Source: Methanobacteriota archaeon
Lineage (GTDB): Archaea > JAADCQ01 > Methanopyri > Methanopyrales > Methanopyraceae
DNA: 55,942 nucleotides
NCBI GenBank assembly: GCA_027064305.1
Contig: JAMOPY010000015.1
Coordinates: 1-55,942 of the forward strand
Direction: 5' to 3'
The notes beneath the pieces are model-generated. The model was given only the letters and a program-made list of their open reading frames with translations, did no database searches and was not told where the DNA came from. Each line of letters opens with the position of its first letter. Positions within the stretch are counted from its first letter, which is position 1. The position numbers were made by a program, and so were the translations under genes. Below are positions 1 through 8,370 of this stretch, in pieces.

Positions 1-326
1 GAGCGGTACGATCACGACGTGTACGTGGACACGGAGGGGAACGTGCACCGGCGGGAGAAGGACCTGTCGCGTCGGAAGTTCGGAACCAGTCACCGGCTCG
101 CCGCGGACGAGATCGAGCGGTTGTTGGAGCTGTGCGATGAGGAGCCGGAGGTGATCGTGGTGGGTACGGGGCAGAACGGGGTGTTGACGGTGACGGATGA
201 GGCCAGGGAGTTCTGCGAGGAGCGTGGGATCGAGCTGGTGGACCTGCGGACGCCGGAGGCGATCGAGCGGTTCAACGAGTTGAAGGAGGAGGGCAAGCGG
301 GTCGCGGCGATTATCCACACGACGTG

Positions 327-330
<4 letters not shown>
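1..330 (+). CDS. Mth938-like domain protein, 5' partial
   Basis: The frame is open from base 1 (E-R-Y-D-H-D before a GTG at 19), so the start lies outside the window. The visible part resembles the small single-domain Mth938/DUF498 family: a YDHDVYV segment, then R-R-K-F-G-T-S-H, a central strand IVVGTGQNG and a C-terminal AIIHTTC. Family members are compact alpha/beta proteins of unknown biochemical role, so no reaction is assigned. The gene ends convergently with pstB, the two stop codons sharing the bases TTAG at 327-330. Family call likely; function unknown. Confidence 0.8.
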
Positions 331-1091
<761 letters not shown>

Positions 1092-1094
1092 GGG

Positions 1095-2882
1095 CTACAC
1101 CTCCCGCCCCACCTTGCGCTCGAACCGGTCGCGCATGTAAATGGCCAGGAAGTTCAGGCTCAGGGTCACGGCGACCAGGACCAGGGCGGCCGCGAAGGCC
1201 ACCTGCCTGGCCTCCGGGACCATGAGGTACTCCTTCGCTATTAGGTATATCCGGAACGCCAGCGCGTCCGTGGGCTGCAGCACGTGCACGAACGGGTTCG
1301 ACGTGACCAGCCCGATCATGACCGCGGTCAGGATGATCGGGGCCGCCTCCTCCGCGGCCCGGCACATGGACAGCGTGATGCCGGCGGTGATCCCCGGCTT
1401 GGCCATGGGCAGCAGCACGTCCTTCACGACGTGGTACCACGAGGCGCCCGCGCCGCGCGCCGCCTCGATGTACTCCCGGGGGACGGACCGGAAGGCCTCC
1501 TCCGCCGTCCGGACCACCACCGGCAGGTTCATCGTCGCCAGCGTGAGCGCGCCCGCGAGCACCGAGTAGCCCATCTTCATGTACACGACGAAGAGCGTCG
1601 CGCCGAACAGTCCGTACACGATCGACGGGACGCCCGCCAGCGTGTCGATCGCGAACCGGACCGCCTGCGTGAACCGGCTCTCGCCCGCGAAGTGCGCCAG
1701 GTAGAGGGCCGTCGGCACGCCGACCAGCACCGCGAACACCGTGGAGTAGAACATCAGCGCCAGCGTGCCCAGCAGCGCCGGGTACAGCGCGCTGTGCACC
1801 GGGTCCCCGATGTGCACCGGCCCGAACAGGACGTTCCAGTCGAGCGCCCGGACCCCGTTCACGAAGATGTACCCGGTGATGCCCACCAGCGCGCCCGCCG
1901 CGATCACACCCGCCGCGATCATGAGCCCCGTCATGAGCCGGCTTACGAGCACCGGGTTCAGTCGTCCACCTTTCACCCGACGCTTCCGGGGCCGGCCGGG
2001 GCGCCTCCGCACCCGGTGCGCGGCCACGATGACCGCGGTGACCATCAGCATCAGGATCAGTCCGGCGAAGTACAGCGCGTAGTACCCCGGGGAGCCCACG
2101 GGCAGGACCGTCGCCTGCAGGAGGATGTGCGCCGAGAGCGGTCGGCACGGGTCCAGCGGGGACTTCGGGATCATCAGCGCGCCGCCGGAGACCAGCGCGA
2201 CCGCGACCGTCTCACCCATGGCGCGCAGCGTGCCCAGCATGCCGCCCGACGCGATCCCGGAGAGGGCGGCCGGCCACAGGACGGTCCGTACGACCTGCCA
2301 CCGGGTGGCTCCCATGCCCCGCGCGGCCTCCACGTACTCGCGCGGGACCGAGCGAATGGCCTCCATCATTACGCTGGTCATGTACGGCAGGATCATGATC
2401 GCGACGATGATGCCGGCGACCAGGACCGAGTAGCCCGAGGGCGAGCCCAGGTAGTACCGCGCGAACGGGACCAGGGTGAGGATGCCGAACAGTCCGTACA
2501 CGACCGAGGGAATCCCGGCGAGCATGTCGATGGCCGGCCGGAGCGTGCGCCTCAGGAACGTCGGGGCGAACTCCGCCAGGTACGTGGCGCAGAGGAGCGA
2601 GATCGGGAAGGCGATCGCCACGGAGATCGCGGTAACGTACAGGGTTGAGATAATCATCGGCAGCAGTCCGAGCTTGGGCGGGGTCGACTCCGGGTCCCAG
2701 GTCGTCCCCAGCAGGATCTGACCCAGCGAGTTGAACTGCAGCGCCTTCACGCCGTTCACGGTCAGGAAGAAGTAGATTCCCACCACCGCGGCGATGGACA
2801 GCGCCGCCGCGATCGTGAGGGAGGTGAGCATCCGGCGCGTCGTCTGCGCCTGCCTCACGGTTACCTCTCGCAGCGCGACCAC
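1095..2882 (-). CDS. pstCA: Fused phosphate ABC permease PstC-PstA
   Basis: This single 595-residue ORF carries two complete ABC-type inner-membrane permease domains, which in most organisms are the separate proteins PstC and PstA. The N-terminal half (about 1-300) and C-terminal half (about 318-595) each contain several hydrophobic spans and an EAA-type coupling motif (VPREYVEAARGMGA and VPREYIEAARGAGA). Both halves share IDxLAGxPSxVYGLFG. They are joined by a very basic linker (RRRPGRPRKRR). The GTG start at 2882 has a G-rich Shine-Dalgarno upstream. It forms the channel fed by PstS and driven by PstB. The fusion is clear: no stop or frameshift separates the halves. Confidence 0.93.
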   Translation of the reverse strand: MVALREVTVRQAQTTRRMLTSLTIAAALSIAAVVGIYFFLTVNGVKALQFNSLGQILLGTTWDPESTPPKLGLLPMIISTLYVTAISVAIAFPISLLCATYLAEFAPTFLRRTLRPAIDMLAGIPSVVYGLFGILTLVPFARYYLGSPSGYSVLVAGIIVAIMILPYMTSVMMEAIRSVPREYVEAARGMGATRWQVVRTVLWPAALSGIASGGMLGTLRAMGETVAVALVSGGALMIPKSPLDPCRPLSAHILLQATVLPVGSPGYYALYFAGLILMLMVTAVIVAAHRVRRRPGRPRKRRVKGGRLNPVLVSRLMTGLMIAAGVIAAGALVGITGYIFVNGVRALDWNVLFGPVHIGDPVHSALYPALLGTLALMFYSTVFAVLVGVPTALYLAHFAGESRFTQAVRFAIDTLAGVPSIVYGLFGATLFVVYMKMGYSVLAGALTLATMNLPVVVRTAEEAFRSVPREYIEAARGAGASWYHVVKDVLLPMAKPGITAGITLSMCRAAEEAAPIILTAVMIGLVTSNPFVHVLQPTDALAFRIYLIAKEYLMVPEARQVAFAAALVLVAVTLSLNFLAIYMRDRFERKVGREV

Positions 2883-2890
2883 CCCCGCAA

Positions 2891-2909
2891 CGTTAGCCGT
2901 TGTCTAACG
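2891..2909. promoter_or_regulatory. Inverted repeat CGTTAG-N7-CTAACG before pstCA
   Basis: A perfect 6-bp inverted repeat with a 7-base spacer lies 9 bases upstream of the pstCA start and downstream of pstS. It could be an operator, an mRNA hairpin adjusting pstCA expression, or a decayed copy of the dispersed palindrome found elsewhere in the window, since it too is followed by ATAGG on the + strand. The arms are seen; the role is inferred. Confidence 0.45.
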
Positions 2910-2947
2910 ATAGGCCGAACCGCGATGGAGCACTCACCCGCCGCTCG

Positions 2948-2953
2948 AAAAAA
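2948..2953 (-). terminator. Oligo-T tract after pstS
   Basis: Six consecutive T residues on the minus strand lie about 20 bases beyond the pstS stop. Oligo-T is the usual intrinsic termination signal in Euryarchaeota, and such a run is rare in this GC-rich DNA. It may end part of the pstS transcripts and make the binding protein more abundant than the permease. Confidence 0.4.
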
Positions 2954-2973
2954 TGGTGGGTGGTGAGGGGGGT

Positions 2974-3948
2974 CTATACCAGGGGCTTGATCTCCACGTA
3001 CGGCTTCTTCATGAACAGCGGCGCGCTCGGTGGTACCGGCACGTAGCCCAGCTTCTCCGCGATCTTCTTGTTAACGTCCGGCTTCCGGACCCACTTGATC
3101 AGCGCGATCGCCGTCTTCGGCGCGCTGGACCGGTCGATGATCAGGTACTCGGCCCGCGTCAGCGGGTACTTCTTCGACTGGATCGTGCTCTTGTTCGCCT
3201 CGATCCCGTTCACCTTCAGCGGCTTGACCTGGCCCGGTACCTTCTTCTCCTTCTGCGCCTTCACGACGTACACGTAGTCCACGTAGCCGATCGCGTACGG
3301 CGTTTTCTCCACCTTCTCCAGCACCTCCGCGTTGGAACCGCACAGGATCGCGTCCTTCCGGTAGTCCTTCAGGTTCAGGTACTTGTCGAACGTCGCCCGC
3401 GTGCCCGAACCCTTCGCTCGACCGATCACGATGATCCGCTTGTGCGGCAACCCCGGCTTCACCTGGTCCCAGTACTGGATCTTGCCCTCGTAGATCGCCT
3501 TGAGCGTCTTCACGTCGATGTTGTCCAGCTGACCCAGCGTCTTCCCGTTCACGATCGGCACGATGCCGGACATCACTACCGGGCACATCACCGGGTCGCT
3601 CAGCTGCTGCGCCTCCTCCGGCTTGATCGGTCGCGAGGCCATCGCGATGTCGAACGACCCGTCGATCAGACCCTTGATACCCGCGCCCGAGCCACCGTCC
3701 GTGACCATCAGCTGCACCGGCTCGTTCGGCAGCCCGTGCACTCCCACTTGATCACCCAGCTGCTTCCAGGTCAGGTGCTGCTTCTCTCCGACCTCGCCTG
3801 CCACCTTCATCATGAACGGCATGAGGCTCGTTGAGCCGCCGATCTTCAGCTGCGTCTTCACCTGCGACGCCGAGTAATAATAAGCCACGCCGCCACCGAT
3901 CGCCGCCACGACGGCGACCGCGATCGCGACCGCGACGGACTTCCTCAT
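2974..3948 (-). CDS. pstS: Phosphate-binding protein PstS
   Basis: A 324-residue extracytoplasmic phosphate receptor. Residues 1-28 form a signal or anchor (MRKSV then a long Ala/Val/Gly span), followed by Tyr/Ser-rich sequence and the mature domain. Typical PBP-like phosphate-binding segments are visible: GGSTSLMPFM, DGGSGAGIKG, MASRPIKPEE and RAKGSGTRATFDKY. The start is ATG at 3948, chosen because it opens a signal peptide and has a GGGGGGAGG Shine-Dalgarno; the longer open frame upstream overlaps the divergent gene and has no family resemblance. First gene of the pst operon. Confidence 0.93.
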   Translation of the reverse strand: MRKSVAVAIAVAVVAAIGGGVAYYYSASQVKTQLKIGGSTSLMPFMMKVAGEVGEKQHLTWKQLGDQVGVHGLPNEPVQLMVTDGGSGAGIKGLIDGSFDIAMASRPIKPEEAQQLSDPVMCPVVMSGIVPIVNGKTLGQLDNIDVKTLKAIYEGKIQYWDQVKPGLPHKRIIVIGRAKGSGTRATFDKYLNLKDYRKDAILCGSNAEVLEKVEKTPYAIGYVDYVYVVKAQKEKKVPGQVKPLKVNGIEANKSTIQSKKYPLTRAEYLIIDRSSAPKTAIALIKWVRKPDVNKKIAEKLGYVPVPPSAPLFMKKPYVEIKPLV

Positions 3949-3981
3949 GCGCCTCCCCCCGGCCCCGCATCCCCCCTCCGT

Positions 3982-3991
3982 TTTATAAGGA
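3982..3991. promoter_or_regulatory. Divergent TATA element, pstS / PP-loop genes
   Basis: The sequence TTTTATAAGG is one of few AT-rich stretches in the 91-base gap between divergent starts. On the minus strand it reads CCTTATAAAA, about 35 bases before the pstS ATG. On the plus strand it lies about 50 bases before the TTG at 4040. It could serve as TATA box in both directions. Inferred from sequence and spacing only. Confidence 0.5.
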
Positions 3992-4039
3992 TAACGGAGC
4001 GGGACATCGAGTTCACATGATAGGAAGAGGGGTTCCCGA

Positions 4040-4912
4040 TTGAAGCACTGCCGCGTCTGCGGGATCCCGGCCCGCGTGGAGGGGGTGGAGCTGGACGAGG
4101 ACGGCGTCTGCCGGGCCTGCCGGCGCCAGCTTCCCCACCTACCGGACCCGGGAGAGCTGCGCGAGCGCACGATCAAGGAGCTGAAATCCTGCGATCGGGT
4201 GGCCGTGGCCGCCTCCGGAGGTCTCGACAGCCTCGCCGCGCTCGCCCTCGCCGCCCGCCATTGCCGCGAGGTCGTGATGCTCACGGTCGACACCGGCACC
4301 CTCCACCCGGAGGCCTGGCGGCGCCTGCACCTCGCCCGCCGCCGGCTCGACGTGGAGTGGCGCGTGGTGGGGGACGTGGACCCCTTCCTCCGGCTCTTCG
4401 AGCGCCGGCTCCCGAGGGCCCAGTCCCCCTGCGGCCCCTGCTCTCGGATGATCGAGCGCCGGTGCGTGCGGGCCGCCCGGAGGCTCGGCGTTGACGCTCT
4501 CGTGACCGGGCACGAGCTCCCGCACGGAACCGACCCGGTCGTCCCGAAGGACCCGCCCGTGATCCGCGCCATGTGCGGGTGGACGGAGCGGGAGAGGTGG
4601 GAGCTGGTTAGGGAGGAGCTCGGGATGGAACCGAAGAAGCTGGCCGGTTACACGTCCAACTGCGTCGTACTACCCTTCGCGCTCCGACGCTTCCACGAGG
4701 AGCACGGTTACAGCTTCGAGGCGCCCCGGCTCGCCGCCATGGTTCGGCTCGGTTACCTCGGCAAGCGGGAGATGTGGCGGAGGCTCGAGCCGCCCGGTGA
4801 GGAGGAGTTGAGGGGACTGCTGGAGGAATGCCGGGGCTGGATCCCGAGGCGGCTGGAACGGGTGCTGCGGGAGACGTTGCGTTCAGCCGGTGGGCCCGGA
4901 AGTGGGGGATGA
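4040..4912 (+). CDS. PP-loop ATPase with N-terminal zinc-binding cysteines
   Basis: A 290-residue protein of the N-type ATP pyrophosphatase (PP-loop) superfamily, which adenylates substrates such as tRNA bases. The PP-loop SGGLDS is at 59-64. Four N-terminal cysteines (C4, C7, C24, C27) form a probable zinc ribbon, and a second pair occurs in the SPCGPCSRM segment. The TTG start follows a GGAAGAGGGG Shine-Dalgarno. Its stop overlaps the ATG of a second PP-loop gene (ATGA), so the two are probably co-translated and may act together in tRNA thiolation or a related sulfur transfer; the substrate cannot be read from the sequence. Confidence 0.82.
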   Translation: MKHCRVCGIPARVEGVELDEDGVCRACRRQLPHLPDPGELRERTIKELKSCDRVAVAASGGLDSLAALALAARHCREVVMLTVDTGTLHPEAWRRLHLARRRLDVEWRVVGDVDPFLRLFERRLPRAQSPCGPCSRMIERRCVRAARRLGVDALVTGHELPHGTDPVVPKDPPVIRAMCGWTERERWELVREELGMEPKKLAGYTSNCVVLPFALRRFHEEHGYSFEAPRLAAMVRLGYLGKREMWRRLEPPGEEELRGLLEECRGWIPRRLERVLRETLRSAGGPGSGG

Positions 4913-5739
4913 CCAGCCTAAGGCGGCTCCTGAACCTGCTCAGGGAGCGGCTGGGTGGGCGGCGCGTCCACCTGATGCTCTCCGGCGGTCAGGACAGCGC
5001 CGTCGCGGCCCGCGTCCTTCGGCTCGCCGGGCTCGAGGTGGTCGCCGTGCACGTGACCCACCGCTGGACGTGGCCCACCCCGGGGCTCGAGGCGCGGCGG
5101 ATGGCCCGCCGCCTCGGGCTCAGGCTGCGCGTCGTCGACGTCACGGACCGGCTGCTCGAGCGCCTTCCCGGGGCCAAGGGTCGGTCGGTGTGCAGGATCT
5201 GCAAGCACGCGATGATCGAGGCGGTGCTCGAGGAGCTGGGGCCGGAGGTGTTGGCCACGGGCGAGTGCGGGCTCGACACGATCGCCGGGGCGGTCCTGGA
5301 CCTCGCCCGGAGGACCGGCGAGGAGCCGGAGTTCGTCCAGGTGCCGAAGCGGTTCTTTGGGGGCGAGACGCTCGTCGTCCGGCCTCTCATCCGGCTGCAC
5401 GAGCGGGACGTGCTCCGGCTGGCCGAGAGGCTGAACGTCCGGGTACGCAGGGTCGGGGAGACGGGGGACCTCAGGCGCGGGCGGCGCGAGGGGTGCCCGC
5501 TGCAGCACCTGGACCCCGAGGTGACGGTCACGGAGGAGTTGCTGGAGGAGGTCTGGCGGGTCAACCTCGCGGCCCTGCGCGCCGCCCGCCGGCTCGGCCG
5601 CCGGGTCGCGGTCAAGTGGCCCTCGTTTCGGCTCCTCCTCCCGGGATCCGGGGAGTGCGAGCGGAGGCTGGTGGCGGAGCGCGCCTGGGGGGAGGCGGTC
5701 CGGTCCGGATCCTCGGCTCGGCTCGGGAAAGATACTTAA
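4909..5739 (+). CDS. PP-loop ATPase, second of tandem pair
   Basis: A 276-residue PP-loop ATPase with motif SGGQDSA at 25-31, a paired-cysteine segment CRIC at 95-98, and LATGECGLDTIAG in the region where this superfamily lines the substrate pocket. It resembles archaeal proteins annotated as ATPase subunits of tRNA thiolation or methyltransferase systems, but the family is not pinned down. The ATG at 4909 was chosen over an upstream ATG at 4828 because it gives an ATGA overlap with the preceding gene and has GGAAGTGGGGG before it. The substrate is unknown. Confidence 0.8.
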   Translation: MTSLRRLLNLLRERLGGRRVHLMLSGGQDSAVAARVLRLAGLEVVAVHVTHRWTWPTPGLEARRMARRLGLRLRVVDVTDRLLERLPGAKGRSVCRICKHAMIEAVLEELGPEVLATGECGLDTIAGAVLDLARRTGEEPEFVQVPKRFFGGETLVVRPLIRLHERDVLRLAERLNVRVRRVGETGDLRRGRREGCPLQHLDPEVTVTEELLEEVWRVNLAALRAARRLGRRVAVKWPSFRLLLPGSGECERRLVAERAWGEAVRSGSSARLGKDT

Positions 5740-5759
5740 CGGTGTTAGGGCAACCTAAC
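5728..5759 (+). promoter_or_regulatory. TATA box and DtxR-type operator GTTAGG-N4-CCTAAC
   Basis: A TATA-like element AAAGATACTTAA (5728-5739) is followed by a perfect inverted repeat GTTAGG-GCAA-CCTAAC at 5744-5759. The core TTAGG-N4-CCTAA matches the half-sites bound by DtxR/IdeR/MDR1-type iron repressors. It sits at the expected transcription start, 16 bases before the ATG at 5776. The same palindrome precedes feoA at 14131-14146. Iron repression of the downstream five-gene cluster is inferred. Confidence 0.7.
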
Positions 5760-5775
5760 GGCGGGGTGATCGAAG

Positions 5776-6186
5776 ATGGCCCGGTACCGGTACGTCGGAC
5801 CCTGCCGGTGCGGGTTCGGACCGCACGCGTTCTACGAGGACACGGAGACGGGAGAGATCAAGCACGCCTGGGAGATCCTGGGAGAGAAGGGAGTCCCCGT
5901 GCCGCCGGCGTGGCCCGGTGGCTGGCGCGGAGGACCGGGATGGAGAGGCGGTTGGGGCGGCGGCTGGTGGTGGGCGGCGATGACGGACGAGGAGACGCGG
6001 GAGAAGATGATCGAGGCCATGCGGAAGGCCTTCGGCGAGGACTTCGCCGAGACCATGAAGGAGCTCGCGGAGAGCTTCAGCAGGGCGGCCGCCGGCGAGG
6101 TCGAGAGGGACGAGCTCAGGGAGCTGCGGAAGAAGCTTGAGGAGCTGGAGAGGAAGCTTGAGGAGCTAAGCAAGGACGAGGACTAA
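5776..6186 (+). CDS. Small Gly/Trp-rich protein with C-terminal coiled coil
   Basis: A 136-residue protein of unknown function. It has a CRC motif at 10-12, a Gly/Trp/Pro-rich middle (about 45-67) and a strongly charged heptad-like helix at the C-terminus (ELRKKLEELERKLEEL). This layout resembles the short Gly-rich, coiled-coil proteins (DUF5320-like) that travel with NifX and MinD/ferredoxin genes in anaerobes, and the same neighbours follow here. The ATG is preceded by GGGGTGATCG, an almost ideal Shine-Dalgarno. First gene behind the iron-type operator. A scaffold or metal-handling role is a guess. Confidence 0.75.
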   Translation: MARYRYVGPCRCGFGPHAFYEDTETGEIKHAWEILGEKGVPVPPAWPGGWRGGPGWRGGWGGGWWWAAMTDEETREKMIEAMRKAFGEDFAETMKELAESFSRAAAGEVERDELRELRKKLEELERKLEELSKDED

Positions 6187-6200
6187 GGGGACGGTCGGGC

Positions 6201-6446
6201 GTGCCCGCCGCCACCCGGAGCGGCGTGAAGGTCTTCCGGTGCTCGAGGTGCGGTGAGCTCATCGAGGTGCCCTACGGCGCGCCCAAGCCGGCCAGCTGCC
6301 CTAACTGCGGCGCTCCGGCCGTCTTCATCCACCGCGTGAACCCGGGCCCGGGTACCTGGGGAGGTTACGCGGGCATCGGTCGCGGGATGGGCCGCGGTGG
6401 GCCGGGACGCGGTGGCCCCAGGCGCGGTCGCGGGGGTCCGTGGTAG
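6201..6446 (+). CDS. Zinc-ribbon protein with Gly/Arg-rich tail
   Basis: An 81-residue protein. Cysteines at 14, 17, 33 and 36 (CSRC and CPNC) make a rubredoxin/zinc-ribbon knuckle pair, followed by a tail of Gly-Arg-Pro repeats (GRGMGRGGPGRGG). The ribbon could bind zinc or a single iron. GTG start with GGGGACGG upstream; it lies 14 bases after the previous stop, and the next gene begins at the very next base after its own stop. Part of the NifX/MinD cluster. Function not recognised. Confidence 0.72.
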   Translation: MPAATRSGVKVFRCSRCGELIEVPYGAPKPASCPNCGAPAVFIHRVNPGPGTWGGYAGIGRGMGRGGPGRGGPRRGRGGPW

Positions 6447-6776
6447 GTGCGCGTGGCGGTGATGGTCGAGGGCGACGGCGTCTCGGCCCGGTTCGCCCGC
6501 GCCCCGGAGATCCGGGTGTACGAGGTCGAGGGCGACGAGGTCGAGCTCGTGGAGTCCCGGGAGAACCCGGCGGCCGGTCTGCCCCGAGGGGCCGGTCGGC
6601 AGATCGTCGGTGTGCTCGCCCAGCTCGACGTGGACGCGACCGTCGCCGGCCGGTACGGGCCCAACGCCCTCCAGGGGCTGAAGGCTCAGGGTATCAAGGC
6701 CTACATCGCCGAGCCCGGCACGGACCCGGAGGAGGCCGCGCTTAAGGCGGCCCGAGGCGAGCTGCCCGAGGGATGA
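6447..6776 (+). CDS. NifX/NifB-C-terminal family protein
   Basis: A 109-residue protein with the dinitrogenase iron-molybdenum cofactor biosynthesis fold (NifX, NafY, NifB C-terminus). It begins RVAVMVEGDGVSARFARAP and has the family-typical G-P-N-A-L-Q-G-L segment. These proteins bind Fe-S or metal-cofactor precursors. No nitrogenase gene lies in the window, and the neighbours are MinD/ferredoxin ATPases, so a role in Fe-S cluster or metallocofactor handling is more likely than nitrogen fixation. GTG start immediately after the preceding TAG. Confidence 0.88.
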   Translation: MRVAVMVEGDGVSARFARAPEIRVYEVEGDEVELVESRENPAAGLPRGAGRQIVGVLAQLDVDATVAGRYGPNALQGLKAQGIKAYIAEPGTDPEEAALKAARGELPEG

Positions 6777-6779
6777 CGG

Positions 6780-7577
6780 TTGAGGCTCGCGGTGACCGGC
6801 GGCAAGGGCGGCGTGGGCAAGACGACGATCGCGGCGCACGCGCACCGGCTGTTGGGCTGGACCACCGTGGACCTGGACGTCACCACGCCCAACCTGCACC
6901 TATACCTGGACTGCGAGGAGGAGGCCCGGAGTAGGGTATGCCTGATCGGCCCCGAGGTCGACCCGGACCGGTGCACGCTGTGCGGCGAGTGCGCCCGGGT
7001 CTGCCACTCGGGTGCCGTGATCGTGGGCCGGTCTTGGGACCTGGACCCGGGCCTGTGCCACGGGTGCGGCCTGTGCCTGGATGCCTGCCCGCGGGACGCC
7101 CTAACGCCCCGGGAGATCGAGATCGGTGAGGTGCGCGAGTACCGGGTGCGGGAGACGGGGGCCCGGCTTCTCTCCGGCCGGCTTAACGTCGGGGACCGCC
7201 GCTCCCGGCACCTCGTGCGTCACCTGCTGGACCACACCGAGGATCGACCTCGGCTTCTGCTGGACACCCCCGCGGGCGCCGGGAAGGAGGTGTACGACGT
7301 CCTCAGGGCCGTCGACGCCGCGCTCGTCGTCACGCAGCCCACGCCCGCCGCGCTCCGGGACCTGCGTCGCCTACTTCGGGTGATCCGGGTCGCGCGCGTG
7401 CCGCACGTCGTGCTGATTAACCAGGCGGACCTCTCCGAGCGTTGGACGAGGCGGGTCGAGCGGGAGGTTGAGGTCCCCACGTGGAGGGCGCCCCGGGTGG
7501 ATGACCCGCTGGGGTCCGACGAGCTGCGCGACGTCGTCCGGGAGGCCCTGGACGGGCTGAGGGAGGAGGCCGCTTGA
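6780..7577 (+). CDS. MinD/Mrp-type ATPase with inserted 2[4Fe-4S] ferredoxin domain (1)
   Basis: A 265-residue P-loop ATPase. The deviant Walker A GGKGGVGKT is at 7-15. A ferredoxin insertion follows with two CxxCxxCxxxC sets (C65/68/71/75 and C93/96/99/103), for two [4Fe-4S] clusters. This is the COG1149 arrangement, related to Mrp/NBP35 cluster carriers. TTG start; its stop overlaps the next TTG (TTGA). Paired with a sister ATPase, it probably forms a heterodimer that couples ATP hydrolysis to Fe-S cluster or electron transfer. Biochemistry is inferred from the family. Confidence 0.9.
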   Translation: MRLAVTGGKGGVGKTTIAAHAHRLLGWTTVDLDVTTPNLHLYLDCEEEARSRVCLIGPEVDPDRCTLCGECARVCHSGAVIVGRSWDLDPGLCHGCGLCLDACPRDALTPREIEIGEVREYRVRETGARLLSGRLNVGDRRSRHLVRHLLDHTEDRPRLLLDTPAGAGKEVYDVLRAVDAALVVTQPTPAALRDLRRLLRVIRVARVPHVVLINQADLSERWTRRVEREVEVPTWRAPRVDDPLGSDELRDVVREALDGLREEAA

Positions 7578-8341
7578 GGATCGCCGTCCTGGGCGGGAAG
7601 GGCGGCGTCGGGAAGACGGTGCTCTCCATCGCGCTCGCGAGCGAGCTGGGGGCCGTGCTCGTGGACGCCGACGTTACCGAGCCCGACACGCCCGCCTACC
7701 TGAACCTCGAGCGGGAGCGGGACGTCACCGAGGTGAGGGCGCGGTACGCGGTCCGGACTGACGGCTGCGCCGGGTGCGAGCGGTGCCTGGAGGTCTGCCC
7801 CTGGCGGGCCGTGGACGACCCGATCGCCTGCGACGGGTGCGGGGCGTGCGCGATCGCCTGTCCCGAGGACGCGATCGAGCTCCGCGAGACCGAGCTGGGA
7901 CGCATCGCCGAGTCCCGGGAGCCCGAGCTGGGACTTCGCGTCGTGCACCCGGAGACCGAGCCCTGGGCCCCGGAGCTCGCCGACATCGTCCATCGGATGA
8001 TCCCGGAGGATGAGGACTGCGTGATCGACTGCCCGGCCGGCCTGGGGTGCCCCGTGATCGCCGCGCTCAGTGCCGCCGACGCGGCGGTGCTCGTGACCTC
8101 ACCCGACCCCGCCGCCCTCCACGACTACCGTCGCGCCGAGGCCCTGACCCGCGAGTTCGGCCTGCCCGCCGTCCGGGTGCTGAACCGGGCCGGCTCCGAC
8201 GAGCGTGAGGGGTTCGACGTGGTCATCCCGGAGGACGAGCGGGTGCTGCGGGCGGCGCTGGATCGGGACCCAGGTGGGCTGGTCCACGCCCTGAGGGAGC
8301 CCGCGCGGAGGGTCGCCGAGCTGCTCCCGGACGGGGGTTAG
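7574..8341 (+). CDS. MinD/Mrp-type ATPase with inserted 2[4Fe-4S] ferredoxin domain (2)
   Basis: A 255-residue paralogue of the preceding gene with the same architecture. Walker A GGKGGVGKT is at 7-15, and the ferredoxin cysteines occur at 65/68/71/75 and 86/89/92/96, with a shorter linker between the two sets. DADVTEPD after the P-loop is the MinD-family segment carrying the catalytic Asp. Overlap of start and upstream stop suggests equimolar production with its partner. Last gene of the iron-operator cluster; the following gene is convergent. Confidence 0.9.
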   Translation: MRIAVLGGKGGVGKTVLSIALASELGAVLVDADVTEPDTPAYLNLERERDVTEVRARYAVRTDGCAGCERCLEVCPWRAVDDPIACDGCGACAIACPEDAIELRETELGRIAESREPELGLRVVHPETEPWAPELADIVHRMIPEDEDCVIDCPAGLGCPVIAALSAADAAVLVTSPDPAALHDYRRAEALTREFGLPAVRVLNRAGSDEREGFDVVIPEDERVLRAALDRDPGGLVHALREPARRVAELLPDGG

Positions 8342-8370
8342 CGTCCGAGGTCGTCGGGGACGCTCTCGGT

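Noticed and set aside
8342..8370. SECIS element or selenocysteine gene near the SelB-like gene
   Set aside because: The gap is 29 bases and no neighbouring ORF is interrupted by an in-frame TGA.
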